Origin: Palsa-504 sp963767565
GTDB taxonomy: Bacteria > Actinomycetota > Actinomycetes > Streptosporangiales > Streptosporangiaceae
DNA length: 64,000 nucleotides
Assembly: GCA_963767565.1 (NCBI GenBank)
Contig: CAVYEG010000018.1
Coordinates: forward strand, 62,001-126,000
Reading direction: 5' to 3'
In this document: positions 26,420 to 34,425 of the stretch, piece after piece
Layout of the letters: the number at the start of each line of letters is the position of its first letter
Numbering within the stretch: the stretch's first letter is position 1
Translations under genes and position numbers: made by a program
The notes under the pieces: generated by a model
Database searches by the model: none
Told to the model about the DNA's origin: nothing
Seen by the model: the letters and a program-made list of their open reading frames with translations, nothing else

Positions 26420-27097
26420 TCAACGCTGGCCGTAATGGTCCTGGTAGCGGGCGTGCAGCGCGTCCACCTGTTCCGCGGGCAGCGGCGTCAGCTCGCCGTA
26501 GGCCCGGGCCAGGTGCACGGTGCGGGCGGCGTCCTCGCACATGACGGCGGCCTTCACCGCCGCCCGCGCGCTGCCGCCGGTGGCGAACACGCCGTGGCTG
26601 CGCATCAGCACGGCGGGGGAGCGGTGCCCGGTCAGCGTGGCCACCACCCCGCGGCCGATCTCGTCGCTGCCGATCATCGCGAACGGCCCGACCGGGATCT
26701 CGCCGCCGAACTCGTCGGCCATCGCGGTGATCACGCACGGGATCGCCTCGCCGCGGGCCGCCCAGGCGGTGGCGTAGGTGGAGTGCGTATGCACCACGCC
26801 GCCGACCGAGGGCATGTGCCGGTAGATGTAGGCGTGGGTGGCGGCGTCGCTGGACGGGGTCAGCCCTTCCGGCGAAACCGGCTGGCCGGAAAGGTCGCAG
26901 ACGACCATGGACGATGGCGTCAGGTCGTCGTAACAGACGCCGCTGGGCTTGATGACCATCAGCCCGGCCGGCCCAGGCACCCGCGCGGACACGTTGCCAG
27001 AGGTCCAGGCGACCAGGCGGTTGCGCACCAGTTCGGCGTGCAGCGCGCACACCGTCTCCCGCAGCGCCGCCACCTCGGGGCTGTCGGCCGTGCTCAC
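26420..27097 (-). CDS. araD: L-ribulose-5-phosphate 4-epimerase-like class II aldolase
   Basis: The 225-residue protein has the family motifs TSGNVSARV, KPSGVCYDDLTP, the zinc ligands of VVHTHSTYATAW and the later RSHGVFATG. It would interconvert L-ribulose 5-phosphate and D-xylulose 5-phosphate, feeding pentoses into central metabolism. GTG 27097 overlaps the araB stop by 4 bp and the isomerase follows after 15 bp, giving the operon order kinase, epimerase, isomerase. The specific substrate is inferred from that trio. Confidence 0.88.
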   Translation of the reverse strand: MSTADSPEVAALRETVCALHAELVRNRLVAWTSGNVSARVPGPAGLMVIKPSGVCYDDLTPSSMVVCDLSGQPVSPEGLTPSSDAATHAYIYRHMPSVGGVVHTHSTYATAWAARGEAIPCVITAMADEFGGEIPVGPFAMIGSDEIGRGVVATLTGHRSPAVLMRSHGVFATGGSARAAVKAAVMCEDAARTVHLARAYGELTPLPAEQVDALHARYQDHYGQR

Positions 27098-28803
27098 GAA
27101 ACGCCCGCCTCGTTCCGCCCGGACAGCACCCGGTCGCGGATGGCGCGCAGCCGGTGCATGACCGGGTTCTCCCCGCGCCCGAAGTAGTCGTGCAGCCGCA
27201 CGTACTCGGCGTACAGCTCGTCGTACACGTCGGCCCGGTCCGCGGCAGGCCAGTACGCGTCCCGCTCGAGACGGCCCATCACTTCCGCGGCGGCCGGCAC
27301 GTCCGGGTAGGCGCCCGCGGCCACGGCCGCGTGGATGGCCGAGCCCAGGGCCGGCCCCTGGTCAGAGCCGATGACGCTCAGCGGTCGCCGCAGCACATCC
27401 GCGTAGATCTGCATCAGCGGCGCGCTCTTGATCAGGCCGCCCGCCACCACCAGCTCGGTCACCGGCACCCCGGACATGCCGAACGTGTCGATGATCATCC
27501 TGGTGCCGAACGCCGTGGACTCCAGCAGCACCCGGTAGATCTCCGGTGCCGTGGTGGCCAGGGTCAGGCCCACGATGGCGCCGGACAACCCGGCGTCCAC
27601 CAGTACCGAACGGTTGCCGCCTGCCCAGTCCAGCGCGACCAGCCCGTGCGCGCCCGGCGGCGCCGCGGTGGCCTGCTCGTCCAGGAGCTGCTGCAGCGGC
27701 ATCCCGCGCCGCCGCGCGTCGGCGGCGAACTCGCCCGGCACGCCGTTGCGGGCGAACCAGGCGAAGATGTCGCCCACCCCGCTCTGGCCCGCCTCGTAGC
27801 CCCACAGCCCGGCCACGATGCCGCCGTCCACCACGCCGCACATGCCGGGCACCTCGGCCAGCTCGGCGCCGTTCATCACGTGGCAGGTCGAGGTGCCCAT
27901 GATGGCCACCATCTTGCCCGGCGCGACCGGGCCCGCGGCGGGCACGGTGACGTGCGCGTCGACGTTGCCCACGGCCACCGCGATGCCCTCGGGCAGGCCG
28001 CACAGCGCGGCCGCGGCCGGGGTCAGGCGGCCCGCCCGGGCGCCCATGGGGGAGATCGGATGGGCCAGCTTGTCCGCGGCGAAGCCGGCGAAGCGCGGGT
28101 CGAGCGCGGCCAGGAACTCGCGGGAAGGATACTGGCCGTCCTGGTAGATGCCCTTGTACCCGGCGGTGCAGGCGTTCCTGGTCTCGGTCCCGCACAGCTG
28201 CCAGATGATCCAGTCGGCCGCCTCGATCCACCGGCCGGCCCGCTGGTAGAGCTCGTAGTCCTCATCGAGCAGCTGCAGCGCCTTGGCGAACTGCCACTCC
28301 GAGGAGATCTTCCCGCCGTAGCGGTTGATCCACACCTCCTGGCGCTCGTGCGCGGTGGCGTTGATCCGGTCGGCGTGCGGCTGGGCCGCGTGGTGCTTCC
28401 ACAGCTTGGGGTAGGCGTGCGGCCGGGCGGCCAGGCCCGGCAGCTGGCACAGCGGCGTCCCGGCGGAGTCGGCCAGCACCGGCATGCAGGTCGACGCGGT
28501 GAAGTCGGTGGCCACCCCGATGACCTGGCCCGGGTCGATGCCGGCGTCCCTGATCGCGGCCGGGATGGCCGCGGCCAGCGCCGCGGTGTAGTCGCCGGGG
28601 TCCTGCAGGGCCCAGTCCGGCGGCAGCTCGCCGTACCCGGCCAGCGCGCGGTCGATCACGCCGCGGGCGTACTCGCTGACCGCGGTGCCGCCCTCCGCAC
28701 CGTCGCTGACCCGGACCACCAGGGCGCGCGCCGACAGCGTGCCGAAGTCCACGCCGACCACGTAGGCGTCGCCGTGGCTGCTGTTGTTAGCGCTAACATC
28801 CAT
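27094..28803 (-). CDS. araB: Ribulokinase-like FGGY carbohydrate kinase
   Basis: The 569-residue length and motifs fit AraB. The N-terminal phosphate-binding strand is VVGVDFGTLSARALVV, GVATDFTASTCMPVL follows, the actin-like FGGY domain has GNVDAHVTVPAAG and MGTSTCHVM, and the signature AGGLIKSAPLMQIYADVL is present. The enzyme phosphorylates L-ribulose. It is the first gene of the operon. The start region (ATG 28803) contains a 14-bp palindrome that is probably the binding site of the LacI-type repressor encoded just upstream on the same strand. Confidence 0.9.
   Translation of the reverse strand: MDVSANNSSHGDAYVVGVDFGTLSARALVVRVSDGAEGGTAVSEYARGVIDRALAGYGELPPDWALQDPGDYTAALAAAIPAAIRDAGIDPGQVIGVATDFTASTCMPVLADSAGTPLCQLPGLAARPHAYPKLWKHHAAQPHADRINATAHERQEVWINRYGGKISSEWQFAKALQLLDEDYELYQRAGRWIEAADWIIWQLCGTETRNACTAGYKGIYQDGQYPSREFLAALDPRFAGFAADKLAHPISPMGARAGRLTPAAAALCGLPEGIAVAVGNVDAHVTVPAAGPVAPGKMVAIMGTSTCHVMNGAELAEVPGMCGVVDGGIVAGLWGYEAGQSGVGDIFAWFARNGVPGEFAADARRRGMPLQQLLDEQATAAPPGAHGLVALDWAGGNRSVLVDAGLSGAIVGLTLATTAPEIYRVLLESTAFGTRMIIDTFGMSGVPVTELVVAGGLIKSAPLMQIYADVLRRPLSVIGSDQGPALGSAIHAAVAAGAYPDVPAAAEVMGRLERDAYWPAADRADVYDELYAEYVRLHDYFGRGENPVMHRLRAIRDRVLSGRNEAGVS
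28785..28798. promoter_or_regulatory. LacI-type operator at the araB start
   Basis: TGTTAGCGCTAACA is a perfect 14-bp palindrome with the CG-centred core typical of LacI-family operators. It overlaps codons 2-6 of araB and lies about 120 bp past the end of the lacI-type gene. A variant with a two-base wider centre lies upstream of the ribokinase gene at 42520. Confidence 0.7.
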
Positions 28804-28915
28804 CTGTCCGCCTCATCGTACGCTCTTTTCCACTGCATTCCTGCCGCCCGCCGAGCGGCTCAACGCCGGCAGGTACCGCCCGCCGACGACGCCGTCAGGT
28901 TAGCGGACCGCCAGG

Positions 28916-30022
28916 TCAGCGGCACGGCGGCCCGGCCGCGCTGGCCCGCGCGATCAGCTCGGGAGCCACCCGGACCCGCAGGCCGGGCGCGATCGCGCCT
29001 GACATCCGGTCGATGAGCGTGCTCAGGGCCTGCCGCCCGACCTCGCCGAAGTCCTGCCGGACCGTGGTCAGCGGCGGCATGAAGTAGCCCGCCTCGGGCA
29101 CGTCGTCGAAGCCGACCAGGCTGACGTCGCCGGGCACCCGCCGCCCGCGTTCGGCCAGGGCCCGCATGACACCCAGGGCCATCGTGTCGTTGCCGCAGAA
29201 GACCGCGGTCACGTCGGGGTCGTCCGCCAGCTCTTGCCCGAGCTGGTAGCCGGACGCGGCGGACCAGTCGCCGGACAGCACCGGGGGCTCAGGCGCGCCC
29301 GCGTCGCGCAGCGCCTGCCGCCAGCCGTTCACGCGTTCCTGCGCGTCCAGGTGCGCCGAGGTCCCGGCCAGGTGATAGACGGTCTGGTGGCCCAGGCTGA
29401 GCAGGTACCGCGTCGCGGCGGCGGCGCCGGCCGCGTTGTCGATGGCCACCGATGTCACCGCGGCCCGCGTGCCGCAGCCCACGGCGACCAGCGGTACCTC
29501 GGGCGGCACATGCCCCAGCGCCGCGACCGCGGTGTCCTGGGTGGCGATCACGATGATGCCCTCGATGCCCTGGCCCAGGAACCGGTCCACCGCGTCCAGC
29601 ATTGATCCTCGGTCCAGCGCGGGCAGGCTCGCCACTGACACGAAGTAGGCGTCGTGCGCGGCACGCTCGAAGCCGTACAGCATCGAGGCAGGCCCGTACA
29701 GCATGGTGTCGAAGCTGATCACGCCGAGGGTGTGGGTGCGCCGGGTGACCAGGGTCCGAGCCGCGGCGTTCGGCCGGTAGGCCAGCTCCCGGATGGCCGC
29801 GAGCACCTTGTCCCTGGTCGGCGGGCGAACGTTGGGGTGGTCGTTGAGCACCCGCGAGACCGTCTGGTGCGAGACGCCGGCCAGCCGGGCGACGTCGGCC
29901 ATGACCGGCGGCCGGGCGACGTCGGCCATGGCCGGCGGCCGGGACAGGTTGCCGGGACCCGGGCCGGCGACGTCCGGAGTGCGCAGCTGGCTCTTGGCCC
30001 GATCACCCGGTGACGGCGTCAC
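28916..30022 (-). CDS. LacI-family transcriptional regulator
   Basis: From GTG 30022 (GAGGAGG 6-7 bp upstream) the protein is 368 residues. The LacI headpiece is MADVARLAGVSHQTVSRVLNDHPNVRPPTRDKV, followed by the periplasmic-binding-protein-like effector domain (HTLGVISFDTMLYGP, AVFCGNDTMALGVM, SLVGFDDVPEAGYFMPPLTTV). The headpiece is preceded by about 40 extra residues and by a tandem duplication of nine residues (PPAMADVAR PPVMADVAR), encoded by a 27-bp repeat. It very likely represses the ara-type operon downstream in response to a pentose, via the palindrome at 28785-28798. Confidence 0.9.
   Translation of the reverse strand: MTPSPGDRAKSQLRTPDVAGPGPGNLSRPPAMADVARPPVMADVARLAGVSHQTVSRVLNDHPNVRPPTRDKVLAAIRELAYRPNAAARTLVTRRTHTLGVISFDTMLYGPASMLYGFERAAHDAYFVSVASLPALDRGSMLDAVDRFLGQGIEGIIVIATQDTAVAALGHVPPEVPLVAVGCGTRAAVTSVAIDNAAGAAAATRYLLSLGHQTVYHLAGTSAHLDAQERVNGWRQALRDAGAPEPPVLSGDWSAASGYQLGQELADDPDVTAVFCGNDTMALGVMRALAERGRRVPGDVSLVGFDDVPEAGYFMPPLTTVRQDFGEVGRQALSTLIDRMSGAIAPGLRVRVAPELIARASAAGPPCR
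29889..29942. repeat. 27-bp tandem duplication in the LacI gene
   Basis: Units 29889-29915 and 29916-29942 differ at one base. They encode the repeated PPxMADVAR that precedes the DNA-binding domain. The duplication is in frame and moves the conserved first helix nine residues further from the N-terminus. Confidence 0.9.
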
Positions 30023-30235
30023 GTCGCCCTCCTCTGCCGCGCGCTGCGGAGCCTTACGGTCAGCCGGGAGCCGACGTGAACATAACATCAGTGCTGGTCG
30101 AGGTATCTCGAGCGTATATACCCAGACCGTGACCGGCACCTCGCTTCGCCCGGCAAAGATTTCCCGCACTTCAGCGTAGCCGTCACTCCCGGCCGTCGGA
30201 CCGCCGGCGGCCGGCCCCGCCGCGCGCGTCGGGCG

Positions 30236-30622
30236 TCAGGACTTGTCGCGGCTCGTCGCGCTGTCGCGCAGGTCCCGCAGCGCGGCCTTCGCCTTACGGC
30301 CGGCGTCGCTGTCGGCCAGGTCGCGCAGCGCTTCCTTGGCCTTGCGCCCGGTGTCGCTGTCGCGCAGGTCCTGCAGGGCCGACTTGGCCTTGCGGCCCGT
30401 CTCGCCCTCGCGCAGGTCGCGGAAGGCCGCCTCGGCCTTGCGGCCGGCCTCACCCTGCCGCAGGTCGCGCAGCGCCGACTCGGCCTTGCGCCCGGCGTTG
30501 CTGTCCCGCAGGTCCTGCAGGGCCTCTGCGGTCTTGCGGCCCGCCTCGGCCGGCCGGGGCCCGCGCAGCCAGGCCATCAGCCGCGCCCACCAGCCCCGCA
30601 TCTGATGCTCAACATCGGTCAT
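30236..30622 (-). CDS. Protein of six 16-residue tandem repeats, unknown function
   Basis: The 128-residue protein starts MTDVEHQMRGWWARLMAWLRG, a short amphipathic Trp-rich segment that could touch a membrane. Six repeats of the form AGRKAESALRDLRQGE follow, each 16 residues: Gly-Arg-Lys, then an Ala/Leu face, then an acidic end. The pattern predicts helices with alternating basic and acidic ends, perhaps stacking or forming a coiled rod. The DNA repeat is 48 bp, and its copies differ mostly at E/K/D/N positions. ATG 30622 has a strong GAAGGAGAG ribosome site. I do not recognise a family. It stands alone between the LacI gene and the TetR/MFS pair. Confidence 0.75.
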   Translation of the reverse strand: MTDVEHQMRGWWARLMAWLRGPRPAEAGRKTAEALQDLRDSNAGRKAESALRDLRQGEAGRKAEAAFRDLREGETGRKAKSALQDLRDSDTGRKAKEALRDLADSDAGRKAKAALRDLRDSATSRDKS

Positions 30623-30843
30623 TGCCGACTCTCCTTCGCTTCGAGCGCTTCGAGCGATGCGCGCCCGCAGCCCACACCACTAACACAGTTACTATTTCAA
30701 GATATAACGTGAGAGCGACTGGGCCAACTCCACCCCGTCCGGCCCGCGACGCCACCTACTGTGCTACCCGCCTGCCCCACCCCAAACCCGCAGCCCCGGG
30801 CGCCAAAGGCCGCCCGCAGCCCGGCTGCCTCGGAAGTGGGACA

Positions 30844-30930
30844 ATGGCGGGCGTGCCGAAGCTCATCAGTGGTCACTCGCCCTACGAGCCGCTCTTCGGG
30901 TTCTCCCGGGCCGCGGTGGCCGGCGACCGG
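30844..30930 (+). pseudogene. N-terminal remnant of a RidA-family protein
   Basis: From ATG 30844 the frame reads MAGVPKLISGHSPYEPLFGF SRAAVAGDR, the opening of a RidA/YjgF-type enamine deaminase. Then the sequence becomes non-homologous (PPGSPGPLSGASAGQ). The remaining 100 residues of the family are absent. Confidence 0.5.
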
Positions 30931-30952
30931 CCGCCGGGAAGCCCAGGACCGC

Positions 30953-31110
30953 TTAGCGGTGCCTCAGCGGGCCAGCGGCGTCGGAGGCGACGGCGTGCAC
31001 CAGCTCGGTGTCCTCCACCTCCTCCTCGCTGGCCAGCCACGGCGCGGCGGATGAGCCCGCCAAGGCGGCGATGACCTGGATCCGCGCCGGGGGCAGCCCG
31101 GTAGTACGAG
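30953..31110 (-). pseudogene. C-terminal fragment of an unrecognised protein
   Basis: One minus-strand frame encodes GLPPARIQVIAALAGSSAAP followed by WLASEEEVEDTELVHAVASD and ends at TAA 30953. Its composition is that of ordinary protein, unlike the surrounding frames. No start is visible, so it looks like the end of a deleted gene. I cannot name the family. Confidence 0.35.
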
Positions 31111-31185
31111 GCCATCGCGGCCTCGTCGCCCTGACCGATCCGGCGCAGCACTGCGGCGTCGTCGCAGGAGCCCTGACCCGGAGCC

Positions 31186-31800
31186 CTAATCCGAAGGCCG
31201 CTCGATCCCGCGCAGGATCACGTCGACCACCTCGCCGATGAAGTCCTCGGTCAGCGGCAGGTGCCCGAGCAGCAGCCGGTGCTGCGCCGAGCCGAAGAAC
31301 AGGTCGAGCACCACGTCCTGGTCCACCGACGGCGGGATCTCGCCGCGCGCCACCGCCCGGTCCAGCATGATCCGGTGCTGGGCCCGCAGCGGCTCAAGCA
31401 CCCGGTCCCGCCAGGCCGCCCGCAGTTCCGGGTCGTGCTGCGCCTCGGCGATCAGGCCGGTCAGCATCCGCCCCATCGAGGTGCCGGTGACCGCCCGGAC
31501 CCACGCGCTCAGCGCGGCCACCAGGTCGCCGCGCAGCCTCCCGGTGTCCGGCAGCGGCTGCTGCTCGGCGAAGGAGACGACGAACGCGTCCAGCGCGAGC
31601 AGGCCCTTGGACGGCCAGCGCCGGTAGATGGTGGCCTTGCCGACCCCGGCCCGCGCCGCGACCTCCTCGATCGACATGCCGTCCAGGCCCCGCTCGGCCA
31701 GCAGGTCCACGGTCGCGGTCAGGATGGCCCGGTCGGCCTCCTGGCTCCGCGGCCGGCCCCGCGGAACCGGACTGTCCGCCGCCGGAATATCCCGGTTCAT
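31186..31800 (-). CDS. TetR-family transcriptional regulator
   Basis: About 204 residues long. The N-terminal HTH reads RAILTATVDLLAERGLDGMSIEEVAARAGVGKATIYRRWPSKG, a textbook TetR domain. The C-terminal ligand domain resembles the TetR_C family with EPLRAQHRIMLDRAVARGEIPPSVD. It is divergent from an MFS efflux gene, and an imperfect palindrome lies between the two. It most likely represses both until a drug-like ligand binds. ATG 31800 or GTG 31803 is the start. Confidence 0.93.
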   Translation of the reverse strand: MNRDIPAADSPVPRGRPRSQEADRAILTATVDLLAERGLDGMSIEEVAARAGVGKATIYRRWPSKGLLALDAFVVSFAEQQPLPDTGRLRGDLVAALSAWVRAVTGTSMGRMLTGLIAEAQHDPELRAAWRDRVLEPLRAQHRIMLDRAVARGEIPPSVDQDVVLDLFFGSAQHRLLLGHLPLTEDFIGEVVDVILRGIERPSD

Positions 31801-31825
31801 CACCAGGTTCTACTCTCTGGAATCC

Positions 31826-31845
31826 GAAACGATCCGTAACGTATC
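31826..31845. promoter_or_regulatory. Candidate TetR operator
   Basis: GAAACGATCCGTAACGTATC matches its reverse complement at 14 of 20 positions and contains paired ACG/CGT half-sites. It lies in the 56-bp gap between the divergent TetR and MFS genes, where it could cover both promoters. Confidence 0.55.
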
Positions 31846-31856
31846 TGATTGGCATC

Positions 31857-33284
31857 ATGCCCAGCGCACCGCCCAGGCAAACCGCAGCCACCCCGGCCAC
31901 CACGACAGCTCCCTCCCGGACCAGACGGCCCCTGCAGCTAGCCCTGATCCTCGTCGCGGCGTTCATGGTCGTCCTCGATTTCAGCATCGTGAACGTAGCG
32001 CTGCCTTCCATCGAGCGCGAACTGGCCATGCCGGCCGCCGCGGTGCAGTGGATCGTCACCGGCTACGCCATCTCCTTCGGCGGCCTGCTCATCCTGGGCG
32101 GCCGGGCCGCCGACCTGCTCGGCCGGCGCCGCATGTTCATCGCCGGCCTGATCGCGTTTTCCCTGGCCAGCCTGGCAGGCGGCCTGGCCCAGGATCCCGT
32201 CCTGCTGATCGCCGCCCGGGTCGTCCAGGGCGCAGGCGCCGCCATCGTCGCTCCCGCCGCGCTCTCGCTCATCACCACCAGCTTTCCCGAAGGCGCCGAA
32301 CGTACCCGGGCCATCGGCCTGTACGGCGCGATCGCGTCCGTCGGCTTCGTCTCCGGCCAGGTGCTCGGCGGCATCCTGGTCCAGTTCACCAGCTGGCGCG
32401 CGGTGTTCCTGGTCAACGTCCCGGTCGGCCTGATCGCCGCCGCCCTGGCCCCGGCCGTCCTGGGCACCGCCGGCCGCGCCGCGAAGGCCGCAGGCGAGAA
32501 GCACCGGCTGGACGTCCGCGGCGCGCTCCTGATCACCACCGCGGTCGCGCTGGTCGTGTTCGCCGTGTCCCAGGGCGCCGTCATCGGCTGGAGCTCGCCG
32601 CTGGTCATCGCGGCCGCCGTCATCGCGGCCGTGGCCACCGCTGCCTTCGGCCGGGCCGAGATCCGCCACCCCGAGCCGCTGATCCGCCCCGCCCTGCTGC
32701 ACCGCCCGGGCCTGCGCAACGGCACCACGCTGTCGTTCCTGCTCGGCCTGTGGAACGGCGGCGAGATGCTGGTCATGTCGCTCTACCTGCAGCAGGTCCT
32801 GCACGAGTCCCCGCTGTTCACCGGGCTGGCCATCGCCCCGCAGGGCGTGGTCGGCTTCACCATGGGCATGCTCGGGCCCCGGCTGGCCGGCCGGATCGGC
32901 ATCACCCGGCTGCTGATCCTGACCGGCGCGGCCACCGCGATCGGCTTCGGCATCTTGACCCGCCTGCCCGCCGCCGGCTACAGCCCGGTCCTGCTGGTCG
33001 TCATGCTGATCGGCTTCGGCACCGCCGGGACCGCGTTCGGGTCGGTCGTGCTGGCCAGCCGCGGCATGGCCGACGCCGACCAGGGCCTGGTCGGCGGCAT
33101 GATCAACACCAGCCGCCAGATCGGCGCGGCGGTCGGCGCCGCCCTGCTGCCCGCGGTGGCCGAGACGCTCAGCGGCGGGGTGTCCGGTGACCGGGCCGCC
33201 ATGTTCACCGCCGCGCTGGCCGCGCTGGCCGCCACCGCCGTCGCCTGGCACGCCGCTCATCCCGCCCGGGCCCGCACGGCGTAA
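31857..33284 (+). CDS. MFS drug efflux transporter, DHA2 (14-helix) family
   Basis: The 475-residue membrane protein has MFS motifs VVLDFSIVNVALPSIERELA (helix 1, motif D1), GRRRMFIAGLIAFSLASL (motif A) and GAAIVAPAALSLITTSFPEG (motif B/C region), with hydrophobic segments consistent with 14 helices. DHA2 pumps exchange protons for drugs or dyes at the cytoplasmic membrane. It is divergent from the TetR gene and probably under its control. ATG 31857 is chosen because homology begins after a short Thr/Pro-rich cytosolic leader. Substrate unknown. Confidence 0.93.
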   Translation: MPSAPPRQTAATPATTTAPSRTRRPLQLALILVAAFMVVLDFSIVNVALPSIERELAMPAAAVQWIVTGYAISFGGLLILGGRAADLLGRRRMFIAGLIAFSLASLAGGLAQDPVLLIAARVVQGAGAAIVAPAALSLITTSFPEGAERTRAIGLYGAIASVGFVSGQVLGGILVQFTSWRAVFLVNVPVGLIAAALAPAVLGTAGRAAKAAGEKHRLDVRGALLITTAVALVVFAVSQGAVIGWSSPLVIAAAVIAAVATAAFGRAEIRHPEPLIRPALLHRPGLRNGTTLSFLLGLWNGGEMLVMSLYLQQVLHESPLFTGLAIAPQGVVGFTMGMLGPRLAGRIGITRLLILTGAATAIGFGILTRLPAAGYSPVLLVVMLIGFGTAGTAFGSVVLASRGMADADQGLVGGMINTSRQIGAAVGAALLPAVAETLSGGVSGDRAAMFTAALAALAATAVAWHAAHPARARTA

Positions 33285-33291
33285 TTAATTT

Positions 33292-33319
33292 GGGCCGAAC
33301 GGTCCGTGGTTCCCGCCTG
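33292..33319. repeat. CCGAACGG repeat, intergenic copy
   Basis: TGGGCCGAACGGTCCGTGGT here is identical to the stretch inside hpnE near 13543, and the similarity continues as TCCCGCC. It lies just after the MFS gene. Related copies occur near 45793 and, as a full hairpin, at 59745-59781. Confidence 0.7.
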
Positions 33320-33372
33320 CGGCCCCCTGATTCGCGCCCCGCGCGGAACAGCCGGTCGGTAAGGTTCAGCCC

Positions 33373-34425
33373 ATGGAGTATCGCGCGCTGGGCCGGTCGG
33401 GCCTGCGGATTTCGGTGCTGACCATGGGCACGATGACGTTCGGCGGTACCGGCGGCTTCGCCGACGTCGGCTCGACCGACGTCGAGGAGGCCGAACGCCA
33501 GGTCGACATGTGCCTGGAGGCCGGCGTCAACCTGATCGACACCGCCGACGTGTACTCATCCGGCCTGTCCGAGGAGATCCTGGGCCAGGTCCTGCGCGGC
33601 CGGCGCGACCGGGTGCTGGTGGCCACCAAGGTCCGGATGGGCATGGGCCGCGGGCCGAACGACTCCGGCCTGTCCCGGCACCACATCATCTCCGGCTGCG
33701 AGGCCAGCCTGCGCCGCCTGGGCACCGACCACATCGACCTGTACCAGCTGCACGAGTGGGACGGCCAGACCCCGCTCGAGGAGACCCTGCACGCGCTCGA
33801 CCACCTGGTCGGCTCGGGCAAGGTGCGCTACGTCGGCGCCTCCAACTACGCCGCCTGGCAGCTGATGAAGGCGGTAGGCATCGCCGAGCGGCTGGACCTG
33901 GCTCCGCTGGTCAGCCAGCAGATCTACTACTCGCTGCAGGCCCGGGAGGCCGAGTACGAGCTGATCCCGCTGGCCGTCGACCAGGGCCTGGGTGTGCTGG
34001 TCTGGAGCCCGCTGGCCGGCGGCCTGCTGTCCGGCAAGTACCGCCGGAATCACCAGGCCCCGGTCGGCTCGCGCCAGCTCTCGGACTGGGACGAGCCGCC
34101 GGTCCGCGACACCGAGAACCTGCACGACATCGTGGAGATCCTGATCGGCATCGGCCTGGAGCACGGCGTGTCGGCCGCGCAGGTGGCGCTGGCCTGGACC
34201 CTCGGCCGGCCCGCCGTGACCTCGCTGGTCATCGGCGCCCGGACCGCCGAGCAGCTAGCCGACAACCTCGCGGCAGCGTCTTTGGTCCTGTCCGCCGGCG
34301 AGCGCGCCCGGCTCGACGCCGCCAGTGCCCCCGCGCTCATCTATCCCTTCTGGCACCAGGCCAAGACCGCCCGCGACCGGCTCTCGCCGGCCGACCTGAC
34401 CCTGCTCGGCCCGCACCTGGCCTGA
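33373..34425 (+). CDS. Aldo/keto reductase
   Basis: The 350-residue (beta/alpha)8 NADPH-dependent oxidoreductase shows the tetrad: Asp and Tyr in DTADVYSSGLSEEILG, Lys in VLVATKVRMG and His in LYQLHEWD. YVGASNYAAWQL and the closing VIGARTAEQLADNLAAA are family signatures of AKR11/13-like proteins. It reduces aldehydes or ketones of unknown identity in the cytosol. ATG 33373. Its 3' end is overlapped on the other strand by 171 bp of the EamA transporter frame. Confidence 0.92.
   Translation: MEYRALGRSGLRISVLTMGTMTFGGTGGFADVGSTDVEEAERQVDMCLEAGVNLIDTADVYSSGLSEEILGQVLRGRRDRVLVATKVRMGMGRGPNDSGLSRHHIISGCEASLRRLGTDHIDLYQLHEWDGQTPLEETLHALDHLVGSGKVRYVGASNYAAWQLMKAVGIAERLDLAPLVSQQIYYSLQAREAEYELIPLAVDQGLGVLVWSPLAGGLLSGKYRRNHQAPVGSRQLSDWDEPPVRDTENLHDIVEILIGIGLEHGVSAAQVALAWTLGRPAVTSLVIGARTAEQLADNLAAASLVLSAGERARLDAASAPALIYPFWHQAKTARDRLSPADLTLLGPHLA

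Noticed and set aside
27154..29016. 620-codon open frame on the plus strand
   Set aside because: It is antisense to araB, whose FGGY motifs are unmistakable. The frame shows only shadow composition.
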